Shown: piece after piece, positions 1 to 5,171 of the stretch | How the letters are laid out: each line of letters opens with the position of its first letter | How positions within the stretch are numbered: the stretch's first letter is position 1 | Origin: Nitrospinaceae bacterium UBA3496 | GTDB taxonomy: Bacteria; UBA8248 | Length of the DNA: 5,653 nt | Direction of reading: 5' to 3' | NCBI GenBank assembly: GCA_002377645.1 | Contig: DFQF01000010.1 | Location: forward strand, 1 to 5,653 | The notes under the pieces: model-generated | The model's database searches: none | The model's input: the letters and a program-made list of their open reading frames with translations, nothing else | Told to the model about the DNA's origin: nothing | Translations under genes and position numbers: made by a program

Positions 1-14
1 AAGTTAATAGATAC

Positions 15-1103
15 CTAAAGAGTAATAGGCTCTGTTGCTTGTAATAGTGGCATAATTTCATTTCCGAAAATCTCGGCCTCTTCTACGTGAGGCCAACCAG
101 AGAGTATAAAGCAATCTACTCCAACATCGACGTATTCTTTTAAAGCTTTTGCAATCATATCTGGGGTACCGACAAGAGATGCTCCTGCACCTCCTCTTAC
201 TTTATTTACTCCCATCCAAAGTGTATCAGTAATCCATAAAGAATCCCTATTTCCCATTTCATTGATTCTTTTCTGACCAACACTTTCTGTGCTTTTTCTA
301 GACATTTCAGACCATGCTGTAGTGTTTGATAGATCACTTCCTTCAATTATTTTTTCGGCAGCCATGTGTGCTTCTTTTTTTGTTTCCCTGCAAACGATGT
401 GCATTCTTATTCCAAATTTAATTTCATCCTGTCTATTGTGTTCTTCTGCCCGCTTGCGCATATCTAATACATCAGCTGCAATTCTGTCTACATCAACGGC
501 ATACATCATATGTACGTCGGAGTGTTTTGCGCCAACTCTTCTTCCTTCTTCCGAACTCCCACCTAGGTACAGAGGAGGATGAGGCATTGTTACATGTTCA
601 GGAAATATGGCAGAATCTCGAATGTCATAATATTTTCCTTTGTAATTCACTGGTTCTCCGTTGGAATACCAAATAGCTTTAACGATATCTAGAAATTCTT
701 CAGTTCTGCCGTACCTTTCATCGTGTTTGAGATGATCTCCGTATCTCATTTGATCGGATGGACCTGATCCCGTAACAACATTTATCGTAAGTCTTCCGCC
801 GGTAATTTTATCAACAGTGTTTGCGGTCTGAACTGCGAAAGTTGGACTAGTTAATCCTGGTCTAAATGCAACACAGAAGCGTATTTTGTCTGTATGCTGT
901 GCAACAGCACCAGCCAAAACCCATGCGTCTAAGCAATGTGTGCCTGTCGGTACTAAAAGATTGATGAAACCGGCTTTTTCGGCAGCTCTGGCTACTTCAG
1001 AAAGGTATTCTACTGTTGGAGGTCTTTCAGGAATCTTAACGTTTATCTTGTGACCATCCCCGGCACGGACTGTAGGAAGAAACCAAGCATACTCAGTTTT
1101 CAT
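15..1103 (-). CDS. SsuD-like LLM-class flavin-dependent monooxygenase (paralogue A)
   Basis: This 362-residue protein belongs to the bacterial luciferase-like superfamily and aligns along its length with E. coli alkanesulfonate monooxygenase SsuD (381 aa, compared from memory). That enzyme uses reduced FMN and O2 to cleave C-S bonds of alkanesulfonates. Seen: N-terminal EYAWFLPT (4-11); VPTGTHCLDAW (51-61), with Cys57 matching SsuD Cys54; RPGLTSPTFA (81-90); the flavin-site NVVTGS (108-113); PPLYLGGSSEE (176-186); GIRMH (231-235), giving Arg233 and His235; and VRGGAG with Arg303. SsuD Tyr331 is replaced by Trp337 in LSGWPH. The C-terminal tail of SsuD, about 25 residues, is missing. The protein is probably cytosolic and needs a partner flavin reductase, which is not in the window. 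The ATG at 1101-1103 follows AAGGA with 6 nt spacing. It lies 65 bp downstream of the co-directional DMT transporter gene. The family is secure; the substrate is unknown and need not be a sulfonate. Confidence 0.93.
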   Translation of the reverse strand: MKTEYAWFLPTVRAGDGHKINVKIPERPPTVEYLSEVARAAEKAGFINLLVPTGTHCLDAWVLAGAVAQHTDKIRFCVAFRPGLTSPTFAVQTANTVDKITGGRLTINVVTGSGPSDQMRYGDHLKHDERYGRTEEFLDIVKAIWYSNGEPVNYKGKYYDIRDSAIFPEHVTMPHPPLYLGGSSEEGRRVGAKHSDVHMMYAVDVDRIAADVLDMRKRAEEHNRQDEIKFGIRMHIVCRETKKEAHMAAEKIIEGSDLSNTTAWSEMSRKSTESVGQKRINEMGNRDSLWITDTLWMGVNKVRGGAGASLVGTPDMIAKALKEYVDVGVDCFILSGWPHVEEAEIFGNEIMPLLQATEPITL

Positions 1104-1109
1104 AAATAG

Positions 1110-1113
1110 TCCT
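1110..1113 (-). promoter_or_regulatory. Ribosome binding site of paralogue A
   Basis: On the minus strand AGGA (preceded by AA) sits 6 nt upstream of the ATG at 1101-1103. This supports the chosen start, which also places the conserved EYAWFLP motif at residues 4-10, as expected for the family. Confidence 0.6.
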
Positions 1114-1121
1114 TTAGTTTA

Positions 1122-1149
1122 AGTATATTTTTATCATAATTACAGACAA
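1122..1149 (-). promoter_or_regulatory. Candidate sigma70-type promoter for paralogue A
   Basis: Read on the minus strand, TTGTCT (1144-1149, 4/6 to the -35 consensus) is followed after 16 nt by TATACT (1122-1127, 5/6 to the -10 consensus). Transcription would begin near 1115, giving a very short leader that still contains the AAGGA ribosome site. A competing TTGACT box lies at 1161-1166, but its spacing to any good -10 is poor. If real, gene 1 can be expressed separately from the upstream transporter gene. This is a visual match only. Confidence 0.35.
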
Positions 1150-1168
1150 TAGGTATTGCAAGTCAATA

Positions 1169-2056
1169 TCATAGGAATTTCCAGCTGATTAGAATTGCAC
1201 CGGCAACCGTTATTGCGGTGGCGATGCAGATTGATAGAGTTATTTTTTCAAGGTCTTTTAAAAGAAAATAACTACATAGGATAGCAAATACGGGTGCAGT
1301 GCAAGTTAAAGGTGCAACTATTGAAACGTCACCATGGCTCATGGCAGCAAAATTTAATGTGAAACCGGCAGCATTGATTAATCCACAACTACCGTAAAAA
1401 ACCCAAGCCTTTTTATTTTTCATGTTATCGGGTCTAGAATTTTTAGGAAGAACAGGAAGAAGCGTGCAGAGAACAAATAAGCCAGTGATACAGGAAATAG
1501 TAGCTCCAACTATAGGATCTGGAATATATGAAAAAGCACTTTTTCTTAATACAAAGGAAAAACCAGCTCCTATTGTAGATACAAAAACCATCCAGATTTT
1601 TTTTCGTTCCCAATTTTGGTCATTTGTTTTTCTGTAACTCAGTAGAGCACTTCCTATTACAATCATAAATGTTCCAAACCAGATAAGTGGACCGGGTCTC
1701 TCAGATAAAAAAATATATGCAAGAACTGAGGAAAAGAGTGGTGTCGTTGCTACAAGAGGCATCGTTACCGAAACCCCAAGGTTATTTATACTTAGGAAAA
1801 GAAAGACTCTTGAAAAAGCAGGGCCGGCTAAGCCGGCAAGACAAAATAGTACAATCCCGTTAAGATTCCACCATTCTTCTTTCCATATAGCGTAGGAAAC
1901 AATACACATTATCGGCAAAGAAACAAATAACCCGATAAAAATACCAGACATAGAATTAGCGTAAAGCCCACCCCTCCTGACTAGTACGCTAAGGAGGCCA
2001 AAGAGCACGGACGTGGACATTGCAAAAAAAACGGCAAGAAAATTTGCGCTTAACAT
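1169..2056 (-). CDS. EamA/DMT-superfamily membrane transporter
   Basis: This 295-residue, strongly hydrophobic protein has ten predicted membrane helices, by eye near residues 3-25, 34-57, 67-88, 95-117, 122-141, 153-170, 181-202, 216-238, 244-266 and 271-292. That is the usual size and topology of the drug/metabolite transporter superfamily with two EamA repeats (about 6-141 and 154-292). Each repeat ends in the typical pattern: TTPLFSSVLAYIFLSERP (104-121) and TAPVFAILCSYFLLKDLE (253-270). It acts in the inner membrane; family members move amino acids, metabolites or drugs, mostly outward. Its place between two SsuD-like genes suggests it carries their substrate or product, but no specificity can be read. 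The start is uncertain: AAGGA directly abuts the ATG at 2054-2056, with no normally spaced ribosome site. The next Met, at residue 13, has none either and would remove part of helix 1. An eight-T run lies in codons 9-11. Confidence 0.88.
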   Translation of the reverse strand: MLSANFLAVFFAMSTSVLFGLLSVLVRRGGLYANSMSGIFIGLFVSLPIMCIVSYAIWKEEWWNLNGIVLFCLAGLAGPAFSRVFLFLSINNLGVSVTMPLVATTPLFSSVLAYIFLSERPGPLIWFGTFMIVIGSALLSYRKTNDQNWERKKIWMVFVSTIGAGFSFVLRKSAFSYIPDPIVGATISCITGLFVLCTLLPVLPKNSRPDNMKNKKAWVFYGSCGLINAAGFTLNFAAMSHGDVSIVAPLTCTAPVFAILCSYFLLKDLEKITLSICIATAITVAGAILISWKFL

Positions 2057-2070
2057 TCCTTGTTGTACAT
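2050..2070 (-). other. Possible six-codon leader ORF overlapping the transporter start
   Basis: On the minus strand an ATG at 2068-2070 opens a six-codon frame (MYNKEC) whose TAA at 2050-2052 overlaps the first codons of the transporter gene. Both this ATG and the gene's own ATG are preceded immediately by AGGA, so AGGAATGT occurs twice, 14 nt apart. A TAAAAT box at 2077-2082 would place a transcript start close to 2070. It could serve translational coupling or be chance; there is no independent support. Confidence 0.2.
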
Positions 2071-2082
2071 TCCTGTATTTTA

Positions 2083-2100
2083 GTCTTAACTTAATAAGAC
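2083..2100. repeat. 18-bp inverted repeat, candidate operator
   Basis: GTCTTA (2083-2088) and TAAGAC (2095-2100) are perfect 6-bp inverted arms around a 6-bp centre. A second, overlapping odd palindrome, TTAA-C-TTAA, spans 2086-2094. The size suits a dimeric transcription factor site, and it lies between the candidate promoters of the divergent genes. An inverted repeat this short can also arise by chance in AT-rich DNA. Confidence 0.3.
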
Positions 2101-2151
2101 GGTTGAAGTGGTCTGTTTACTTTTGTAAATTCTATATCTTACTAATTAAAT

Positions 2152-2157
2152 AGAGAG
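2152..2157 (+). promoter_or_regulatory. Ribosome binding site deciding a TTG start
   Basis: AGAGAG lies 7 nt upstream of the TTG at 2165-2167. The reading frame is closed by a TAA at 2147-2149, and no ATG or GTG occurs between that stop and the conserved EYAWYLP segment, so TTG is the only conventional start codon available. The purine-rich match to the anti-SD is modest. Confidence 0.5.
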
Positions 2158-2164
2158 ATTATTT

Positions 2165-3265
2165 TTGATTGTATCTAATTCTAGGCCTATTGAATATGCT
2201 TGGTACCTCCCTTCGAACAAAAGAGGAGATGCTACTGAGCTTGGAAAGAATATTGTAGAGATTCCTCCTGATTTTGAATATCTGGTGCACGTTGCGAAAA
2301 CGGCAGAACAAAATGGCCTCACAAATATTCTGATCCCCTGTAATACTTCTTGTTCGGATGGATGGTTGCTTGCGGCGGCATTAGCAAGGGAAACAAAAAA
2401 TTTAAAATTCTGCGTTGCTATACGTCCGGGATTAACCTCTCCAACTTTTGCTGTGCAACAAGTAAATACACTTGATCAGATTTCTAATGGCAGAGTTACG
2501 GTCAATGTGGTGCCTGGAGGTTCTTCTGTTGATTCTAAACGGTATGGTGATTTTTTTGATCACGATGAAAGATATGTTCGTACAGACGAATTTCTGACAA
2601 TTGTTAAACATTTTTGGGATTCCCCAGATGAGAGACTTTTTTACAAAGGTAGTTATTATGAGATAGAAGATGGTTTCGTTTACCCAGAACCATTTGAAAA
2701 AGGAGGTCCTCCTCTTTACTTTGGTGGTAGTTCTGAGGCTGCAAAAAAAGTAATTGCTAAATTTGCTGATGTGATGTTGAAATGGGGGGAAACAGTTTCT
2801 GATATTAAGTCTGAGTATGATGAAGTTCGCGGGATGGCTAACACTTTGCATAAGAGAGATCTGAGTTTGGGTGTTCGTTTCCATATATTGATTCGAGAAA
2901 AAGATGCAGATGCAAAAAAAGCTGCTGAGGATTTAATAGTAGGAACGGAATCTTATGGTGAGAAAACCTCAATGAGTTCATCTGATGGTGGAAAGGCGGA
3001 ATCTATTTCTCAGCAGAGAATGGACGCAATGTCTTCTGAGGGGAAATTATGGTATGGGAAAGCTCTTTTTGCTGGCATTAATCTCGTGAGACAGGGAGCA
3101 GGAACAATGCTTGCGGGTAGTCCTGAAGTGGTTGCTGAAGAAATTAGAAAATACATAGATGTTGGAGCTTCTACATTTATTCTTTCTGGATGGCCCCATG
3201 ACCAAGAAGCACAGAATTTTGGAGAGATGTTGTTGCCACACTTGCCGAAATTTATAGAATCCTAA
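2165..3265 (+). CDS. SsuD-like LLM-class flavin-dependent monooxygenase (paralogue B)
   Basis: This 366-residue paralogue of the protein encoded at 15-1103 aligns with it end to end without large gaps. Seen: IEYAWYLPS (9-17); IPCNTSCSDGW (57-67), with Cys63 at the SsuD Cys54 position; CVAIRPGLTSPTFAVQ (83-98); PPLYFGGSSEA (182-192); GVRFH (236-240), giving Arg238 and His240; VRQGAG with Arg309; and LSGWPH (340-345), with Trp343 where SsuD has Tyr331. Differences from paralogue A include VPGGSS (116-121) in place of VTGS at the flavin-binding loop, and a Ser/Gly-rich stretch (269-279) in the region matching the mobile active-site loop of SsuD. The predicted activity is FMNH2- and O2-dependent oxygenation of an unidentified small substrate in the cytosol. 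The start is TTG. It is divergent from the transporter and convergent with the FAD oxidoreductase gene, 15 bp away. The family call is firm; a different substrate from paralogue A is inferred. Confidence 0.93.
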   Translation: MIVSNSRPIEYAWYLPSNKRGDATELGKNIVEIPPDFEYLVHVAKTAEQNGLTNILIPCNTSCSDGWLLAAALARETKNLKFCVAIRPGLTSPTFAVQQVNTLDQISNGRVTVNVVPGGSSVDSKRYGDFFDHDERYVRTDEFLTIVKHFWDSPDERLFYKGSYYEIEDGFVYPEPFEKGGPPLYFGGSSEAAKKVIAKFADVMLKWGETVSDIKSEYDEVRGMANTLHKRDLSLGVRFHILIREKDADAKKAAEDLIVGTESYGEKTSMSSSDGGKAESISQQRMDAMSSEGKLWYGKALFAGINLVRQGAGTMLAGSPEVVAEEIRKYIDVGASTFILSGWPHDQEAQNFGEMLLPHLPKFIES

Positions 3266-3280
3266 ATCATAAGAGTTAAA

Positions 3281-4399
3281 TTAGTTTATATTCTTTTCTT
3301 GAAATCTTATTGGATTATAAGGACTTATATTTATTTCAGGTGTCTTTTCGGTTAGCAATGCAAGAATGATTTTTGCACTAGCAGGGGCGGGTCCTACTCC
3401 GGATGGTCCATGACCAGAACAGAAAAATAATCCGTCAATATTCCCTTTGCCTATCAATGGTAAATAATCGGTTGTAACCGGTCTGAATCCTGTCCATGTC
3501 TCCTTGATAGCCGAATCTTTTATATTAGGAATGATTTCCATTCCACCTTTCATAAGCCAGTTAAGTCCTCCGACCGTTAATCTCTTGTCTTCTCCAGCCC
3601 ATTCTCTAGTAGCACCAAGAATGATTTTTCCGTTGGACCTCGGAACGAAATAAGGGTCATTTTCTGTCAAAATAATATGGTTAAGATTTATTTTTCTGCC
3701 ATCTATGGAAATGATTTGTCCCTTTTGAGGCAGAATCGGTACCTCTAAATTAATTCCTTTGATTTTATTACTTCCAGTTCCTGCACAGATGATTACATTA
3801 GAAGAGTTAATTTCATCTTTTTCTGTTCTTATTCCGACGATAGAGTTTTTGTCTGAGATAACCTCATAAACTAATTCTCCACTACGGATTTCTACACCTA
3901 ATTTTCTGCATGATATTTCTAAAGCGGGACCAAGATTTCTAACTTCTACATTTCCTCCTTCTACAAGCAGGGCTCCATCTATTTTTTTTGAAAGTTCAGG
4001 TTCTTTTTTCTGTACTTCATCAGATGATAACCAGTTTGTATTACCCCAATCATTCTTTTTTGCCTTAGTTTTTATGTTTTCTGATTCTTTTTTATTTAAG
4101 GAAACAAGGAGTACACCAGAAAGCGTAAATTCAATATCTATTCCCGTTTCTTCCTGGATAGATTGAGCAATTTCGGGCCACAAAGTAAATGAAAGATTTC
4201 TGAGAATGAGTCCAGGTTCGCCAGCAATATCTGTTGAACCACTTGTTGCATGAGGAGAAATGATGCCAGCAGAGGCCCAGGTTGCACCTGATCCCAACTC
4301 GGATTTGTCAATCAATGTTACTTGTTTCCCTGCTTGGGCAAGGTATCTTGCAGTAAGAAGACCAATTATTCCTCCTCCTACTATTACTGTGTTAGACAT
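3281..4399 (-). CDS. DAO-family FAD-dependent oxidoreductase, glycine oxidase (ThiO)-like
   Basis: This 372-residue flavoprotein belongs to the D-amino acid oxidase family (FAD-dependent oxidoreductases acting on amines or amino acids). Seen: an N-terminal Rossmann fingerprint, VIVGGGIIGLLTARYLA (5-21), with GGGIIG at 8-13; Asp31 at the end of strand 2, where the FAD ribose is bound; TWASAGIISP (40-49), close to the conserved WAGGGILSP segment of ThiO-type enzymes; TWTGFRPVTTDYLPLIG (301-317); and a C-terminal GHGPSGVGPAPAS (329-341), matching the family's second FAD-contacting motif. No signal peptide is visible, so it is probably cytosolic. Likely reaction: oxidation of the C-N bond of an amino acid, sarcosine-like compound or other amine to an imine. 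No thiamine genes are nearby, so a biosynthetic ThiO role is not supported. I chose the ATG at 4397-4399 because GAGG lies 5 nt upstream; a GTG at 4430-4432 would add eleven unconserved residues. It diverges from the CMD-like gene. Confidence 0.88.
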   Translation of the reverse strand: MSNTVIVGGGIIGLLTARYLAQAGKQVTLIDKSELGSGATWASAGIISPHATSGSTDIAGEPGLILRNLSFTLWPEIAQSIQEETGIDIEFTLSGVLLVSLNKKESENIKTKAKKNDWGNTNWLSSDEVQKKEPELSKKIDGALLVEGGNVEVRNLGPALEISCRKLGVEIRSGELVYEVISDKNSIVGIRTEKDEINSSNVIICAGTGSNKIKGINLEVPILPQKGQIISIDGRKINLNHIILTENDPYFVPRSNGKIILGATREWAGEDKRLTVGGLNWLMKGGMEIIPNIKDSAIKETWTGFRPVTTDYLPLIGKGNIDGLFFCSGHGPSGVGPAPASAKIILALLTEKTPEINISPYNPIRFQEKNIN

Positions 4400-4404
4400 T
4401 TTTT

Positions 4405-4408
4405 CCTC
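4405..4408 (-). promoter_or_regulatory. Ribosome binding site of the FAD oxidoreductase
   Basis: GAGG on the minus strand stands 5 nt before the ATG at 4397-4399. It selects this start over the in-frame GTG at 4430-4432. The resulting protein begins MSNTVIVGGG, with the FAD fingerprint at the very N-terminus, as is usual for the family. Confidence 0.75.
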
Positions 4409-4446
4409 AAATCCCTTTTCATATGTACACACTAAGTTCTAGTGGC

Positions 4447-4467
4447 TACCATTGGTTTGCTATGGTA
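4447..4467. repeat. 21-bp inverted repeat, candidate operator
   Basis: TACCAT (4447-4452) and ATGGTA (4462-4467) are perfect 6-bp inverted arms separated by 9 bp, a spacing of about two helical turns overall that suits a dimeric regulator. It sits near the middle of the divergent intergenic region. It does not share sequence with the other candidate operator at 2083-2100, so a common regulator is not indicated. Confidence 0.3.
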
Positions 4468-4525
4468 ATTTAAAAATGAATTTTTGTAATGCGTGAATGA
4501 AATTTTTTATGACTATGTTTTAAAT

Positions 4526-4529
4526 GGAG
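4526..4529 (+). promoter_or_regulatory. Ribosome binding site of the CMD-like gene
   Basis: GGAG lies 8 nt upstream of the ATG at 4538-4540. The alternative in-frame GTG at 4493 lacks a recognisable ribosome site, so the shorter protein is preferred. Confidence 0.65.
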
Positions 4530-4537
4530 TATTCAAT

Positions 4538-5089
4538 ATGAACAGATTACATCCCTTAGAATTTTCAGAATTAAATGAGAGTCAAAAATCGATCTATGAA
4601 CACATTGATTCCGGTCCCAGAGGAGGAGTAGCAGGTCCATTTTTAGCTTGGTTGAGATGTCCGGATTTCCTAGAGAAATTAGAGAAGGTGAGTAGTCATC
4701 TAAGATACGGCACTTCATTTCCTCCTAGGTTAAGTGAATTTGCAATTCTAATTACGGCTCGTTTCTGGGGGGCTCAATATGAATGGTATGCTCATGCCCC
4801 CATTGCTATAAAAGCTGGACTATCAGAAGAAATTGTAGAAAGTGTTCGTAAAGATGAAACTCCTGAGAATATGAATGAAGAGGAATCCGCACTCTATAAT
4901 TTCTGCCAGCAGGTACATAAGAATCATTTTGTAAGTGATGATGTTTATGCAACTGCTTTAGATAAATTTGGGGAGAAGGCCTTGGTAGAGTTAACTTCAC
5001 TTATTGGATATTACACAATAGTTTCAATGACTTTGAATGTTTTTAATTTAGATGTTCCTGAAGGTGAAACTCCCCCTTTGTCTGTCTGA
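4538..5089 (+). CDS. Carboxymuconolactone decarboxylase (CMD)/AhpD-fold family protein
   Basis: This all-helical protein of 183 residues resembles members of the carboxymuconolactone decarboxylase family. The key segment is PPRLSEFAILITARFWGAQYEWYAHAPIAIKAGLS (62-96); each part fits the family pattern of a Glu (67), a Gln-Tyr-Glu-Trp run (80-83) and a His (86), followed by a small-residue helix and Gly-Leu. The CxxC of AhpD-type peroxidases is absent: EWYAH stands in its place, and the only cysteines (41 and 123) lie outside the motif. Thiol peroxidase activity is therefore unlikely, while a decarboxylase/lactone or other acid-base role, or an uncharacterised one, fits better. The N-terminal 60 residues, including GPRGGVAGPFLAWLRCPDF (26-44), are typical of this subgroup. 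It is probably cytosolic and oligomeric. It diverges from the FAD oxidoreductase gene and lies 82 bp upstream of a co-directional LLM gene. True 4-carboxymuconolactone chemistry is not supported, since no other protocatechuate pathway gene is present. Confidence 0.85.
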   Translation: MNRLHPLEFSELNESQKSIYEHIDSGPRGGVAGPFLAWLRCPDFLEKLEKVSSHLRYGTSFPPRLSEFAILITARFWGAQYEWYAHAPIAIKAGLSEEIVESVRKDETPENMNEEESALYNFCQQVHKNHFVSDDVYATALDKFGEKALVELTSLIGYYTIVSMTLNVFNLDVPEGETPPLSV

Positions 5090-5171
5090 AATAGTTTTTT
5101 GTAATATTGATTGCTAAATAGACAATAATGAACGATGGTTTTCGTGAAGCTGATTTTCTAGGAGATTCGGA

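Larger units (their letters stand above)
2057..2164. promoter_or_regulatory. Divergent promoter region between transporter and paralogue B
   Basis: This 108-bp AT-rich gap separates the transporter (leftward) from paralogue B (rightward) and must contain both promoters. For the rightward gene, TTGAAG (2103-2108) and TAAATT (2126-2131) are spaced by 17 nt, though each matches consensus at only 4/6. For the leftward gene, TAAAAT (2077-2082) is a fair -10 with no convincing -35. A palindrome at 2083-2100 lies between the two candidates, where a regulator could affect both directions. Confidence 0.5.
4400..4537. promoter_or_regulatory. Divergent promoter region between FAD oxidoreductase and CMD-like gene
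   Basis: This 138-bp AT-rich gap must hold the promoters of both flanking genes. A TGTAAT box (4485-4490, 5/6 to the -10 consensus) could serve the rightward gene, but no good -35 is spaced correctly. I see no convincing leftward promoter. It contains the 21-bp inverted repeat at 4447-4467 and a small CCATTGG palindrome at 4449-4455. Confidence 0.45.

Noticed and set aside
15..1103. Naming the SsuD-like genes ssuD
   Set aside because: The active-site Tyr is Trp, the C-terminal tail is missing, and there is no ssuABC or ssuE context, so only family membership is supported.
2432..2884. Long antisense open frame inside paralogue B
   Set aside because: The translation has low complexity and no family features, and it lies entirely within a strongly recognised gene on the other strand. 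It is a codon-composition artefact, as are similar frames at 289-582, 1422-1637, 3047-3241, 4260-4442, 4533-4718, 4806-5000 and 5184-5402.
3262..3284. Possible bidirectional terminator in the convergent gap
   Set aside because: Only CTAA/TTAG pair convincingly, with a long loop and no GC-rich stem. The 15-bp gap leaves no room for a clear terminator outside the coding ends.
3281..4399. Naming the gene thiO
   Set aside because: The motifs resemble ThiO, but no thiamine genes are adjacent and the DAO family has many substrates, so the symbol would overstate the evidence.
4400..4432. N-terminal extension of the FAD oxidoreductase from a GTG at 4430-4432
   Set aside because: It adds eleven residues before the FAD fingerprint, has no ribosome site of its own, and overlaps the good GAGG site serving the ATG at 4397-4399.
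4493..4537. N-terminal extension of the CMD-like protein from a GTG at 4493
   Set aside because: No ribosome site precedes this GTG, while GGAG is well placed for the ATG at 4538.
5095..5100. T-run after the CMD-like gene as an intrinsic terminator
   Set aside because: No stable GC-rich stem precedes the six T residues; the only pairing, AAACT with AGTTT, is short and has a long loop.
5090..5171. Promoter or small RNA in the 82-bp gap before the third LLM gene
   Set aside because: TTGTAA (5099-5104) and AATAAT (5124-5129) are separated by 19 nt, which is long, and no structured RNA is apparent. This is too weak to list as a feature.
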